A stretch of 64,000 nucleotides of DNA from Pseudomonas parafulva NBRC 16636 = DSM 17004 (GCF_000730645.1 NZ_BBIU01000013.1:1-64000), one strand, 5' to 3'; positions 32,489 through 42,820 are shown, counted from the stretch's first letter. Made by a program: numbers and translations. Notes: generated by a model not told the origin, from the letters alone.

Positions 32489-34150
32489 CTAGAGTAAATC
32501 CAGGTCTGAAAGGTCGATATCCTCTTCATCAGAACCAGACGCTGTTGAGCTATCAAAATATTCCTCATCCATTTCGTCGAAATCAAAGCTGCCTTCAATA
32601 CCAGCGTCCAAGTCAAAAATACTCAGATCGACATGATCTTCATCTTTGAACGTAAAGATTGGCGAGCATCTCAGATCTGGATTATAGAAAAACACGTTAT
32701 GCCGAAGCAACGCAGTAAAATGAGTTTCCTGTTTGATGTAGGAGTGGTTAGTATTTCCAAGCCAACTTCGCCTCCCCCCTTCAAATGCCAGCAACCAGCT
32801 AGTAGAAAGCAGTGCTTCCTTCTTGGCAAATTTCTCTAGGTACGCGGGCTTGAATCCAGCTGCCAACAGGCCTGAATTGTGCAAATCAAGTGCAATCAAC
32901 GTGCAAACGGAGTTGTCCATCTTTTGCAACTCTCTAACAGCGTCGGCCTTGACCACAATCGACAGCTCCTTGCAAATCCAAAGAAGCCAGGAAACCTCGC
33001 CATGATGGTCAGCAACTGCGTGGCTTTTGATCGAGGTGTTACAGAAACGTCCAATGGCTTCCACATTCAGCGGATACTCGTAGCGTTGGTAGGTCGCCAA
33101 AATTTGGCAGATGACCTGTAAAGTGTTGGGATAGCTGAATCCGCACTTCAATAAGTACGCTTCGTAAATCTCCCAGTTAGACTTCTTAATGATTACAGAA
33201 GACAACTGCTTCAAACCATATTTTATGAGACTTTCATCGGAGTACCTTTTTTCCAGAGAAAACAGATTCTCAAAGAAATTGTGGATATCGTTTCTCTGTC
33301 GACGCGTTTGGCTGGATACTGTCAATGATTTGAGGGAGTACTTCCACGTCTCCTCCACCAATTCCTTCACTTCAACGATGCGGGTTTTGGCAGGATTCAT
33401 CTGAAGTTCATAATTGGTGATGCATTTTGCCAGCTGGGCTAAGCACTTCTCCGCTTCCTCACGACTTTCGAAAAACAGGAAATAATCATCAACGTACCGG
33501 AAGCCGCTCGGCCATTTTTTCATCATGGCTTTCAGCTCTAGATCAATAGCGACTCCGATTATCTCAGCAACGATGTGCGATGCATCAGGGCCAATCGGCA
33601 AACCTATGGTCTGGCCGTCCTGTATATCAGCACATCGGCTATCTAGGATATTACCAAAATACTTTTGGCCACGCTCTTTCTTGACGACTTCTTTACCATG
33701 CAGAGCCCAAGGAATCGTGTGCGTATAAATACTGGGAAAGAAACTGGAAATATCAGTGATCAAGACAAAGCGATAGCCGCTTGATTTCTTGACTTTTTCC
33801 TCGTACAGCTCACTAAACTTGCTGATATTGATGGCCCGTAGTTTAGGCTCAACCGTAGGTCGACTGAGGGAAATCTTGCTGCGCTTGTAGTGCCTTTCGA
33901 TTTTGCTCCAATGCTCAGCAATTTGACTAGCCAAGTAGTAATAGGAAGCTGGATTAGCGATACGCACAGGGCGCCGATAGTAGGACGAACGTGCTACAGA
34001 GTATTTTTCGAGCAAGGTCTTGGGTGACCTATGCACATTCCAAGTTGTGGAGTATTTCGCAAGCGCTTCTGCGAAGGACTCCGAGTTAAACCCAGGTGGT
34101 AGTTGAACTGGGAAGAAGCCCTTGCCCAGCAAGCCTTTCAAAATCTCCAA
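32489..34150 (-). CDS. Stand-alone reverse transcriptase of the Abi/DRT defence type (553 aa)
   Basis: An RT core is clear: motif [15 protein letters not shown] (128-141), motif [19 protein letters not shown] (about 180-197), catalytic motif C YVDD (219-222) and LQMNPAKT (249-256). No group II intron maturase or retron-type C-terminus is seen. About 270 residues of probable helical repeats follow, then a strongly acidic tail after 495. The opening [12 protein letters not shown] is shared with abortive-infection-type RTs. Its neighbours are Gabija-like and Shedu-like genes, so an anti-phage role is likely. Its exact class is not known to me. Confidence 0.82.
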   Translation of the reverse strand: MEILKGLLGKGFFPVQLPPGFNSESFAEALAKYSTTWNVHRSPKTLLEKYSVARSSYYRRPVRIANPASYYYLASQIAEHWSKIERHYKRSKISLSRPTVEPKLRAINISKFSELYEEKVKKSSGYRFVLITDISSFFPSIYTHTIPWALHGKEVVKKERGQKYFGNILDSRCADIQDGQTIGLPIGPDASHIVAEIIGVAIDLELKAMMKKWPSGFRYVDDYFLFFESREEAEKCLAQLAKCITNYELQMNPAKTRIVEVKELVEETWKYSLKSLTVSSQTRRQRNDIHNFFENLFSLEKRYSDESLIKYGLKQLSSVIIKKSNWEIYEAYLLKCGFSYPNTLQVICQILATYQRYEYPLNVEAIGRFCNTSIKSHAVADHHGEVSWLLWICKELSIVVKADAVRELQKMDNSVCTLIALDLHNSGLLAAGFKPAYLEKFAKKEALLSTSWLLAFEGGRRSWLGNTNHSYIKQETHFTALLRHNVFFYNPDLRCSPIFTFKDEDHVDLSIFDLDAGIEGSFDFDEMDEEYFDSSTASGSDEEDIDLSDLDLL

Positions 34151-34307
34151 TCACCCTACTCCCGAGCCCTGTTCTCGTTAAACCACCAGCATCCAGCCCT
34201 CATGGCGGTGGCAGTCATGATCGGCAAATTGCCAGCATCCCACAACCCCCGACCCTACCCCCCCTTGGTAAACCGATCAGCACAGCCAGCTAACAAGCCT
34301 CACCAAG

Positions 34308-35681
34308 CTACAAATTAGGCAGAGGGAACTGAAGGATCGGGCTTGGTGAGGAGATCGTCAGGGAATGCTTCGCCCGCGAGATGGCGACGTAGAATAGCTT
34401 CGCGGCGGCGAACTGTTGTTTGACGAAGTGACTGGCATCCGGAATGAGTACGTGATCGAACTCCAGCCCTTTGAGCAACAATGGTGTCGATATCGTCCGG
34501 GCAACCGGCGCTCGACCCACGATGCTCAACCGGTGCCTGACTGCCTCGCACGCTGCGACCATGCTGCTTTGCCGCCCGGCAGCCACATCGCCGATGGCCC
34601 GCCGAGCGTCGCCAAGCAGCTCCCCCCTAAAAGCCCGGGCAGTCTCTTGCGCTCGCTCCAATTTGATCACCTCCAGCGCATCACATGCCATTCCTGTCTG
34701 GCAGAAGTGGCACCACGCAGCAGGAAGCGCGGCGTCGTCGGTCACCGAAGTCGCGGACGCATGCGTCATGACATCCTCCAACAGCGTTCTCAGGGCCTGA
34801 CCACGCAGGTGCGGATTGGCTTGCGCCTCATCCCACGCCTGGGCGAACTCAATCAAGCGCTGGGCTGCGATTTCCTCGATCGACTGATAGGCACCCCGCG
34901 TCACCTTGGCGAGCTCGTTGCAGGTTCTGCGCCAGCAATAGATCGCCGCTGTCGATCCTGCGCGTCCCTCCATACCGTCGAAGAACAGGCTCATGTCGAA
35001 CGGGTTGTTGGTCGCCACATAGGTCAGCGGGCCATCGCGTAGGTCGATGGGCTGCCCATTCATAAGTTTCTGCCGGGTCTGCGCGATCCAATCGCCCAAA
35101 TCTGGATTGCTGCTTGCCCAGCGATGGGGAACCTGAAGTTCGTAGGCGTGGCTGAAGCTATTCGCAACACTGTTGGCCCAACTGATCCTGGAAGGCACGA
35201 ATTCAAAAATGCCCTGCATCGGATCGCCGAAGATCACGGTGGGCACGATGCATGACAGCTGCATCGCAATCGCATGCTGATACTGTTCGCAGTCTTGGTA
35301 TTCATCGATGAGGATCCGATCATAGGAGGCCCGGATCACTTGCTGCACAATCGGACTGCTGAGCAGTGATAACGCACCCAGATAGACAGCATCCCAGTCA
35401 CGCCCCCGGGGGTTGAGTGGCGGTTGATTCGCGCGGCGCGGGAACGCTTGAACGTAGCGGCACGCCCAAGAAGCAATCGTGTCTACCGAGACATCCCGGT
35501 CAAGAACAACAAGCCGGTTGAGTCTCGCCCTTATGGCATGAACACCCGCGTGGGTGTGAGTCAGCACCAATGTCCGCTGCCCCATGGCGGCGGCCTTGGC
35601 GATCAGTTCAGTCTTGCCATGACCGGCGGGGGCGATAACGGCTCTGCGGCTCAACGAGAGAATGGCTTCAGGCGTCGACAT
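34308..35681 (-). CDS. UvrD-like helicase, Gabija GajB-like (457 aa)
   Basis: This is a superfamily 1 DNA helicase: Walker A APAGHGKT (17-24), Walker B with IDEYQD (125-130), motif III GDPMQ (152-156) and C-terminal motifs LLKGLEFDHVLI and KLFYVAISRAKHSL. The short size and the partner OLD-family nuclease gene just upstream fit GajB of the Gabija anti-phage system (about 490 aa). The gene starts inside the end of the partner gene (14-base overlap). Other OLD+UvrD pairs exist, so the name is a family-level call. Confidence 0.8.
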   Translation of the reverse strand: MSTPEAILSLSRRAVIAPAGHGKTELIAKAAAMGQRTLVLTHTHAGVHAIRARLNRLVVLDRDVSVDTIASWACRYVQAFPRRANQPPLNPRGRDWDAVYLGALSLLSSPIVQQVIRASYDRILIDEYQDCEQYQHAIAMQLSCIVPTVIFGDPMQGIFEFVPSRISWANSVANSFSHAYELQVPHRWASSNPDLGDWIAQTRQKLMNGQPIDLRDGPLTYVATNNPFDMSLFFDGMEGRAGSTAAIYCWRRTCNELAKVTRGAYQSIEEIAAQRLIEFAQAWDEAQANPHLRGQALRTLLEDVMTHASATSVTDDAALPAAWCHFCQTGMACDALEVIKLERAQETARAFRGELLGDARRAIGDVAAGRQSSMVAACEAVRHRLSIVGRAPVARTISTPLLLKGLEFDHVLIPDASHFVKQQFAAAKLFYVAISRAKHSLTISSPSPILQFPLPNL

Positions 35682-37386
35682 AGAACCACTGCTCGATGTT
35701 GAGTAGACACTGGGCCAGCGCTGAAGCTGCGTTCTCTTGGATGATGTTCAAAACAGCAGGTGCAATAGCTCGGCCACGCTCCTCGTTCTTGAACCACTTC
35801 ATTTTGATCGCCAGGTTAGCCAGCGCTAGCCTGTGAGCTATAGCGTTGAGCGGCGGGCCCCACTCACTGAAGTCTTCTTCTACCGGTGTGCGAGGAAACG
35901 CCCCACGAAGGTGATCCAGCAGGGTCGCCTCACTGATGCCTTCCTTCACAACGGTCAACAGATCTTCAACGCTAGCGTCCGGTGCCGACAGGAATACCGC
36001 CTGCTCGGTATTCATTGCATTCATGTACTCAAGAACAGGCACTTGGTACTTGGAGAGATAGCCGGCCCACTTCTGATCCAGAGGTCTGTCCGAGTCTCTG
36101 AACAACGCAACCTGATAGCCCAGCCATGCCAACGCTGCTGCCAAGGGAGGAGCAGCTGCACCTTGTCCATTGATAATAGCGCCGCCCAGCTGCTCGATCG
36201 GCACATTGTCATGCCTGCCCGCGTAGGTTTGGCGCAATCCGAGCATCAATCCTAGCTCCGTGGCACCTTCGCAAACCAGAATCCGACGTGCAAACAAGGC
36301 GCGGGGCGCATGCTTCATGATGCGAGACAGGTCTCCGCCCGCGCACGCTTGCTTGATCCCGGACAGGGACTGGTCTTTTCGATGCATCACGAAGAGTGCA
36401 GGAGGTGGTAGCTCTCCGATCACGACATCAGAATGGGTCGTCATCAGAATCTGACCTCTCGGGAGATTGTCTTTCTCGGCTTCAGCCTGCCACTTTCGAA
36501 GCTGAGCCATCGCCCCCATGACCCGATGCGGCTCGAGCCCCTGCTCGAGCTCATCCACCAGGACAATGGCGCCCTCACTGATGGCAGAACGCTGAACCGC
36601 CAGCGTGGCCAACCTTCGCGTACCCAGGCCTGCAAGGCGAAGCGGTACTAGGCCATCATGCAGCGCAATGGCGCCCGCGTTGAATCTACCTCGGCCCAGC
36701 TCCAGATCAGGGCCATACTCAGAACTCACGTACGCACCGAGCTTGCGGGCGGCTTTTTCGGCTGCACCAGCAGCCATAGACAGCTCAGCGACAGACTTCA
36801 AATTGGCGCTTGTCCGGGCGGTACGATATGCCTGAGCAAGCAGCTGGGCCGTTTCATCGTTGGCTCCTGTGATCTTCGAAAGCACGGAGCCCTGCGTCCA
36901 GGTGAGGTGCCTTGCTTCGTCTCCGGCCAGGCGAACCAGACAGAACATGCCCCTGTCCCTGTTAGACAGGATTCGAGGTTCGGCGTATCGATCACAAACC
37001 AGCGACCAGACGGGCTCCATCGTTGCATCGACAGAAAGTCGAACCGTCAAGACTGGTTGATCACTATCTTCTGGTTCGTCATTGATGCTCCCGTCTTCAG
37101 CGAGACCTCGGAGGTACAAGCCGAAGCGGCCATCGGCGAGCAGCGTGTTGGAAAGCTCGCCGATGGTGACCTCAATGAGAATCTCCTGGCTCGTGTCAAC
37201 TTCATGAAAATCCGCTTCGTTGAAGGTGATCCAGCGTGGCGATAAAGCCGCTTCTGCTGCATCCAGAACTGTGGTCTTGGCACTGTCACCTGCGCCGATC
37301 AGGCAACAAATGGGTTGCCCTTTTAGCGACCATTCCAGCGTTTTGATGCCACGAAAGTATCTAACTGACAAACGCTCAATCCGCAT
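35668..37386 (-). CDS. OLD-family ATPase/TOPRIM nuclease, Gabija GajA-like (572 aa)
   Basis: An ABC-type ATPase comes first: Walker A GAGDSAKT (31-38), signature LAGLGTRRLA (251-260) and Walker B IVLVDELEQGLEP (D278, E279). A TOPRIM nuclease domain follows, with the glutamate in RRILVCEGATE (373) and the acidic triad part FRDSD (431-433). Length is close to GajA (578). Gabija GajA cuts DNA when nucleotide levels fall during phage attack, with GajB as partner. The gene is divergent from a small Xre regulator. Confidence 0.82.
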   Translation of the reverse strand: MRIERLSVRYFRGIKTLEWSLKGQPICCLIGAGDSAKTTVLDAAEAALSPRWITFNEADFHEVDTSQEILIEVTIGELSNTLLADGRFGLYLRGLAEDGSINDEPEDSDQPVLTVRLSVDATMEPVWSLVCDRYAEPRILSNRDRGMFCLVRLAGDEARHLTWTQGSVLSKITGANDETAQLLAQAYRTARTSANLKSVAELSMAAGAAEKAARKLGAYVSSEYGPDLELGRGRFNAGAIALHDGLVPLRLAGLGTRRLATLAVQRSAISEGAIVLVDELEQGLEPHRVMGAMAQLRKWQAEAEKDNLPRGQILMTTHSDVVIGELPPPALFVMHRKDQSLSGIKQACAGGDLSRIMKHAPRALFARRILVCEGATELGLMLGLRQTYAGRHDNVPIEQLGGAIINGQGAAAPPLAAALAWLGYQVALFRDSDRPLDQKWAGYLSKYQVPVLEYMNAMNTEQAVFLSAPDASVEDLLTVVKEGISEATLLDHLRGAFPRTPVEEDFSEWGPPLNAIAHRLALANLAIKMKWFKNEERGRAIAPAVLNIIQENAASALAQCLLNIEQWFYVDA

Positions 37387-37606
37387 TACGCACCTGACTG
37401 ATGGCTCTGTGCGATCAAGCGTAGCCGCTCACCCTTTGGATGCAAAACGCACAGACCCGTCCATCCGGTTTTAGGGAGCATCTACGTTACTTGCGTACCA
37501 CGTCCATGAAAAAACCCAAAGCGGTTTTCAACGTTCTCACTTTAGTCATTCGCCACGCCGTCACTGCACTGAGTACAAATGTTCTCCTCAAGAGCCACCC
37601 GCGATA

Positions 37607-37626
37607 TACTGTATGTATAAACAGAA
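37607..37626 (+). promoter_or_regulatory. LexA-like SOS box
   Basis: TACTGTATGTATAAACAGAA contains CTGT-N8-ACAG, the core of the gamma-proteobacterial LexA site. It lies between the divergent gajA-like gene (start 37386) and the xre gene (start 37750). Rest of the 363-base gap: no gene recognised. Confidence 0.6.
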
Positions 37627-37749
37627 ACCGGCCTATCCTACCTATCCGGCTCGCCACATGGGGCTGCCGTTGATAGAGTGAAAATGGCTCTAGCGCGGTG
37701 GGTTCAACGTGAAGGTCACTGAAGACACGCACAGATGGAGGAACCGTCC

Positions 37750-38118
37750 ATGTCACTGAAGTCGTCGTTCGCCACCGTACTCAGGACGCTTCGAAGCAAG
37801 CGAAACATCTCCCAGCGCGACTTTGGCGACACGAGTCGCACGTACCTGAGCAAGCTTGAAGGGGGTCAATGCAGCATTACGCTGGACAAGCTCGAGTTGG
37901 TCAGCCAACGGCTGGAGCTGAGCCCATTGACGATGTTGAAACTCACCTTGAGTCTGGAGTCTGGCAAACCTGCAGTCGAGCTCATCGACCACTTGCGTTT
38001 GGAGATTGAAAGCTTGAACTGCGATGGTGATACACCAGGACTGGATCAGGCAATGCAGGGCACTGCAGTGCGTATGCCCCGCACACTCCAGACCTCCGAT
38101 GCTTCGCATGCCCTGTAA
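37750..38118 (+). CDS. Xre-type helix-turn-helix regulator (122 aa)
   Basis: The N-terminal 60 residues form a Cro/CI-type helix-turn-helix: FATVLRTLRSKRNISQRDF, then YLSKLEGGQCSITLDKLE. The C-terminal part is unassigned. The frame opens at 37735, but the ATG at 37750 begins the conserved domain; GGAGG lies before it. It is divergent from the Gabija-like pair, which suggests that it regulates that pair or itself. Confidence 0.82.
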   Translation: MSLKSSFATVLRTLRSKRNISQRDFGDTSRTYLSKLEGGQCSITLDKLELVSQRLELSPLTMLKLTLSLESGKPAVELIDHLRLEIESLNCDGDTPGLDQAMQGTAVRMPRTLQTSDASHAL

Positions 38119-38212
38119 TCAGAGATCGGCTTTCCAACACCTGAAGGCACAGGGCACCCTGCTCGCTCGCCCCACAAGCGAAAGAAGAATAGAGCCGAGC
38201 AAACACAAAGGC

Positions 38213-38293
38213 TTAAGACCGGCAGCATTTCTTGTGTGTTGTCCCGCTAGCACATGGGCACGCGTCAATACGTCCCGCGTCCACGCTTTTCAC
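38213..38293 (-). pseudogene. SEC-C zinc-motif remnant (26 codons)
   Basis: The frame reads IDACPCASGTTHKKCCRS before the stop, a textbook SEC-C motif (CPC-x-SG-x4-KCC). A TGA codon just before the GTG at 38293 separates it from an in-phase upstream stretch (MNAAMKILD). SEC-C motifs normally end longer proteins, so this looks like the tail of a decayed gene. Confidence 0.55.
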
Positions 38294-38364
38294 GCCTCAG
38301 TCCAAGATCTTCATCGCAGCGTTCATGCGGATAGGCTTATGCCTTGCGTCAACTTGTCCATGAA

Positions 38365-38487
38365 CTACGCACTTTGCATCCCATAAACCTTACAGCCATA
38401 GAGCAACTCATAACTCTGGAGACGCGCATGGCGCGCCCCGAAGCACTTGATCGGAATCTGCTCACTGCGAGCTATCGCCAATCTCAT
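38365..38487 (-). CDS. Small frame coupled to the HNH gene (40 aa), unrecognised
   Basis: The ATG at 38487 overlaps the TGA stop of the HNH nuclease gene as TGATG, the usual form of translational coupling. The product contains KCFGARHARLQSYELLYGCK and no known domain. It could be a third element of the Septu-like operon, or the front of the decayed gene that ends in the SEC-C remnant at 38213-38293, after frame loss. Confidence 0.4.
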   Translation of the reverse strand: MRLAIARSEQIPIKCFGARHARLQSYELLYGCKVYGMQSA

Positions 38488-39401
38488 CAACTGCTTAATG
38501 CGTCATAAATATCTGCATACATTTTACCCAACACATACTTGCTATAGCCGGCCCGATCAAATCTGAGCAAAGTCGTCTCATCCAGTAAAAAGTTGAGCTG
38601 AGTATTAAGAATTGCCTCATCATAATTCTTCTTAGCCAGATAGAATTCAATCGCCTCGACACTCAACGTCTCATACCGCTCATTGATTACAAAAGTGTGT
38701 AGCGAGCTTTCGGAGTCAGGGCAGACTCTAATAGCCTTTGCTTTAACTACCACATCATCACGCCGACTCTGTATCGCCTCACCAAGCTCTGAGGGTGCTC
38801 CGTCTGCAGTAAGATAAAATTGTATGTTCTCCTCATCAAAGAGCGGATTTAAATGAGACTCCTTGAAAAAATCTTTTTGGCCTTTCAAACTCGAATTACA
38901 AGAGGAGCAGCTAGGCACCAAATTGTAAAGCGAGAGCGCTAAATGTGGATACATATCCTTATAGTAGAAATGGTCAAGCGTGGGGCGAAAATCGCCACTA
39001 TCACTCTGCACGGTGAATGCATATGCATGATTGCAATAAGGACAAATTCGTGCCTTGGATTTTCTGCACAGAGCGTAAGCGTTCCATCCCGAGCCTTTAG
39101 CTGTGAACCGTTTGTAGTTGAACACCTCCTCAACCGCGTCAGCAAACTGCGCACCATTCTTGCCAAAAACGGCTTTGGCTTTATTATAAAGATCGATACT
39201 TAACAGGAAACTCTTGCGATCATGGGACAGAACCAAAGGCTCTATCTGCTGGACAAAGTAGTATGCAGCCACCTTAGCAACACTTTGTGGCCCTATGAAA
39301 TCATGAGTAGCCTCGTAATATTTCTTCAGCAAATCACTCAAGTAGTGCTTATGCTGAGTTTCCGCTTCAGACCAATTTTCAATAATTGACAAAATCATCA
39401 A
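38487..39401 (-). CDS. HNH endonuclease, Septu PtuB-like (304 aa)
   Basis: The centre has a zinc-type HNH site: ICPYCNHAYAF (C120, C123), PTLDHF (D143, H144), SLYNLVPSC (N160) and SCSSCNSS (C165, C168). This is the nuclease half of Septu (PtuAB) systems. The ATG overlaps the stop of the ATPase gene upstream by four bases (ATGA), so the two are one operon. The enzyme would cut nucleic acid when released or activated by PtuA. Confidence 0.78.
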   Translation of the reverse strand: MMILSIIENWSEAETQHKHYLSDLLKKYYEATHDFIGPQSVAKVAAYYFVQQIEPLVLSHDRKSFLLSIDLYNKAKAVFGKNGAQFADAVEEVFNYKRFTAKGSGWNAYALCRKSKARICPYCNHAYAFTVQSDSGDFRPTLDHFYYKDMYPHLALSLYNLVPSCSSCNSSLKGQKDFFKESHLNPLFDEENIQFYLTADGAPSELGEAIQSRRDDVVVKAKAIRVCPDSESSLHTFVINERYETLSVEAIEFYLAKKNYDEAILNTQLNFLLDETTLLRFDRAGYSKYVLGKMYADIYDALSS

Positions 39402-40902
39402 TAGCCACCCTCACCCCGAACTCGCCGCAGCACCTCTGCTTTTATGATGGGGTTATCAATACTTGAAATGACAAATTCATCGATAGCTGACACCCTACCT
39501 TGTTTCGAGTTAATGACGACTTCATTAATCTTTTTTGAAGCGAAGTCCCCCACTGTTTTTGCACCAAATGACTGGCTTAATAGCTCATGCAACGGAGCCG
39601 CAAAGGCACTTGGGGCAATTTCATCCCCTTTACCCTCCATCCTGCAGATAAATTCTTTGGGCACATCAGTGGCCAAAAGTGGTGAGTGAGTCGCCAAGAT
39701 CAACTGTATTGACTCCATTGCGTGCTCTCTCTTGAGCCTCGCAAGCATTCGATTCAGGTGACCGATATACATTCTCTGCCATTCCAGATGGAGAAACGCA
39801 TCACCCTCGTCAACCAGGAGCAACACTTTCTTAACGTCGCGCTCGCTGAACGTTTTGATAGCATCGGAAATCAGTGATAACTGAGCAAGAATAGCCAACT
39901 GCCCTGAACTCATATTTTGAAAACCAACTTCGAGCAAATGCTCAACTCGCCATGTTTTGAGTGGCTCGCTATCATACGGATCCAGCTCCGCCTCTATAAA
40001 ACCTCTGATACCCATTTTCAGTACATGGGTATGGGATTTGGCAAACCGAATCAAATTTTCAATTTCATCGAAAGCCTTAGAGGCTACTCTGCTGGGCACA
40101 TAGTCCAACAACGGATATCGATGACTAAATACATGATCAACGACAGTCTTAGTAACCTCCGCACCCTTGATACCGTTATCAACGTAGCGCCCAAGAACAG
40201 CAAATATACAAAACCCCTCCAACTCGCTACCTACAACGTCCATTAGCGCGTGATAAAACCTAGCCGCTGCCGATTCGATTAATTTTTTTTCAGTATTTTC
40301 CTTTTGGCTTAGCTCCCGACTGGTCAGTTCCTCAATAACACCCCCTTTCGTAACAGTAAGAAAGTCCAGGAGCTCAGTTGCGATACTATCCTTAAACATT
40401 TCATCAACGTGTGGAAAAGAATCAACAACAAAATATCTATAATCACCCGACAAATCTTTCGAACCTCAACCTCTCTCCGAGCATAAACTTTTGGAGAAAT
40501 CTTGAATTCCTGGAGAATATCTTCATGCGCTTTCAAATCGAAGATGGACAGCGGTTTAGACCAATTGGGCGATGCATCAATTAGATTTTTTGTCGAGTGG
40601 ATACGACGACCATAGGGTATCGGAGAGTAATAAACAGCACCCCATTCAGCACGCATTTCGTGAAACCCCATCCTCCTGCCATGGCTCATTTCTATATCGC
40701 AAGAAAAACGATCATTTTTTGCCCTAGGTGTAAACTTATCCAATATTTTGTTTAGATAACATGTTTTACCAGATCCATTATTACCGATAACCAGCGAAAC
40801 GGAGTCGATGTCAAAAATATTCGGAACACCTTCAAGCTCTTGATTCAGCTTAATGAGGCGATCGTCGACAAGAATTGATGATATAAGCACTATTTCCCCC
40901 AT
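39398..40902 (-). pseudogene. AAA/ABC-type ATPase, Septu PtuA-like, frameshifted
   Basis: Two overlapping frames make one ATPase of about 501 residues. The first has Walker A VIGNNGSGKT (38-47) and runs to ARREVEVRKI. The second resumes DYRYFVVDSFPHVDEMF and holds the signature MSSGQLAILAQL and Walker B LLLVDEGDAFLH, then ATHSPLLA. Adding one A in the run at about 40459-40463 (CGAAAG to CGAAAAG) restores Arg-Lys-Asp-Leu-Ser-Gly across the break. This is a one-base deletion or a sequencing error. The start MGEIVLISS at 40902 follows GCGGAG. Confidence 0.75.
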
Positions 40903-41439
40903 TACTCCGCTAACCATGATCGCGACTAGCACTGCATCATGCGACTGCTAGGCCATGAAGATCATAAATTTAACTCACCTAGCCAGCAAAAAGCCATCAC
41001 CATTAGATTTTGGTCGCAGCCAACTGAAAGAAGTGAGGGGAGCGATTTGATAACGAGAAATAGATCGCCGGAATTCCACGACAGATCGGGCTCGAACTCA
41101 ATAAGAAAAATGGTACGAGCGGTTGTCTCAAGCCATGGCGCGACGCGTCTTTAGTTTGCGCCAGATGGTCAACCTTACGATCAACCCAGTTCCCGAAGCG
41201 AGCCTGGCAAGATAGGAATAGTGCTACACAGCTCTCTTGAGATCGCTCACACCTGATTTTGATGACTGCAGTTCTTGAGGCCTGTAGGGACGAGAAACAG
41301 ACGTGCAAAGCGATGAATGTCCGGCAACAAGGTTGCTCTGAGTGCTTTCGCTCCGTACACCCGGTCATCACCTGAGGCTCGCCCGCGGAGTGTCGGGCAT
41401 GATCGTTAGGTCAGGCAGCTGGCTTCCCGCCCTCACCTT
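40903..41439. other. 537-base gap before the IS256 element
   Basis: No credible gene, RNA or repeat is recognised. A 122-codon minus-strand frame at 41003-41371 has no family resemblance and a low-quality composition, and is not called. Confidence 0.5.
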
Positions 41440-42820
41440 GATCGTGTCCCGAGAAGTGGTGTAACTGAACCAACCGAAGGCGCCCTGTGGGCGAAAGAGA
41501 GTGGTCATCGTGGTTCTTGGCTAACGTTGAGTTTGCGAAGACCTAACACTCACCAGGGAAACCACGATGACCAAGCCCACTATCGCACTGACCGAGTTGG
41601 TTGAGAAAGGGGCAGACGCTGATCTGCTCAAGCAAATGATCCAGTTCGTTGCCCAGCGCATGATGGAATTCGATGTCGAAAGCCTGTGCGGCGCCGGCTT
41701 CGACGTTAAAAGCCCTGACCGGATCAACAGCCGCAACGGCTACCGGGATCGCCTCTGGCAAACCCGCGCTGGCGATGTCGATCTCAAGATCCCGAAACTG
41801 CGTCAGGGCAGCTATTTACCCGGCTTTCTTGAGCCTCGTCGTACTGCCGAGAAGGCCATGGCGGCGGTGATCCAGGAAGCCTATATCCAAGGCGTTTCAA
41901 CGCGTTCGGTGGACGAGCTGGTCAAGGCCATGGGCATGACCGGCATTTCCAAGAGCCAAGTGTCACGGCTGGCTGGCGAGATCGATGAACGCGTCCACGC
42001 CTTCCTTGATCGCCCTTTGGAAGGCGACTGGCCTTACCTGTGGATCGACGCCACATACGTCAAGGTGCGGGAGGCGGGACGCATCGTCTCGGTCGCCGTA
42101 ATAATCGCCGTGGCCGTGAACACGGATGGTGGCCGCGAAGTCTTGGGCATGCGGGTTGGGCCGTCGGAGGCCGAGCCGTTCTGGACGGACTTCCTGCGAA
42201 GCCTTATGCGGCGCGGCCTGTGTGGCGGGAAGTTGGTCATCTCCGATGCCCACGAAGGTCTGAAGGCTGCGGTTTCCAAGGTCTTCAACGCGACCTGGCA
42301 GCGCTGCCGCGCGCATTTCATGCGCAACGCCATGGCCCATGTCGGCAAGGGCCAGCGCACCATGGTAGCGGCGCTTCTGCGTACGGTTTTCGCCCAGGAT
42401 AGCCGCGCTGAATGCCACCAACAGTGGCGCTTGGTTGCAGACCAACTGCGCGAAAAGTACCCCAAGATCGCAACACTCATGGACGGGTGCGAGGACGAGG
42501 TGCTGGCGCACATGGCGTTTCCCAAAGCGCATCGACAGCAACTGCACAGCACCAATCCACTGGAGCAGCTCAACGCAGAGATCAAGCGCCGCACCGACGT
42601 CGTGGGCATCTTCCCCAACGATCCTGCGATCACACGGCTGGTAGGGGCGATGCTGCTGGAGCAGAACGACGAATGGTGCCTGCAACGGCGATATATGCAG
42701 TTGGAGGCCTTTGAATCCGTCAGCGATAATCCACAGGCCAAGCTGTCGGCCGTGATCAACTAAACGGCAAACTCAGTGGCCAGAGCCATGATGAGTTACA
42801 CCACTTCCTGGGACACGATC
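41440..42820 (+). mobile_element. IS256-type insertion sequence (1381 bp)
   Basis: Terminal inverted repeats of about 27 bases match at 25 positions: GATCGTGTCCCGAGAAGTGG from 41440 and, inverted up to 42820, GATCGTGTCCCAGGAAGTGG, both continuing TGTAACT. The flanking bases (CTCACCTT and TTGTACAC) show no clear target duplication. Confidence 0.88.
41567..42763 (+). CDS. IS256 family (Mutator-type) transposase (398 aa)
   Basis: This is a complete DDE transposase. It opens [20 protein letters not shown]; core motifs are [15 protein letters not shown] (first Asp), [13 protein letters not shown] (second Asp) and [20 protein letters not shown] with the catalytic Glu. [12 protein letters not shown] is the family signature between the second Asp and Glu. 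The gene occupies nearly the whole element. Confidence 0.95.
   Translation: MTKPTIALTELVEKGADADLLKQMIQFVAQRMMEFDVESLCGAGFDVKSPDRINSRNGYRDRLWQTRAGDVDLKIPKLRQGSYLPGFLEPRRTAEKAMAAVIQEAYIQGVSTRSVDELVKAMGMTGISKSQVSRLAGEIDERVHAFLDRPLEGDWPYLWIDATYVKVREAGRIVSVAVIIAVAVNTDGGREVLGMRVGPSEAEPFWTDFLRSLMRRGLCGGKLVISDAHEGLKAAVSKVFNATWQRCRAHFMRNAMAHVGKGQRTMVAALLRTVFAQDSRAECHQQWRLVADQLREKYPKIATLMDGCEDEVLAHMAFPKAHRQQLHSTNPLEQLNAEIKRRTDVVGIFPNDPAITRLVGAMLLEQNDEWCLQRRYMQLEAFESVSDNPQAKLSAVIN

Noticed and set aside
32489..34150. Retron or group II intron reading of the reverse transcriptase
   Set aside because: No maturase domain, no intron ends and no retron-type RNA next to the gene are visible.
38487..40902. 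Reading the ATPase/HNH pair as part of a retron together with the RT at 32489
   Set aside because: The RT is more than 4 kb away, separated by the Gabija-like genes and the divergent xre gene, so they are not one operon.
41003..41371. 122-codon minus-strand frame before the IS256 element
   Set aside because: Cys/Ser-rich product without domain or ribosome site; probably chance or decayed sequence.
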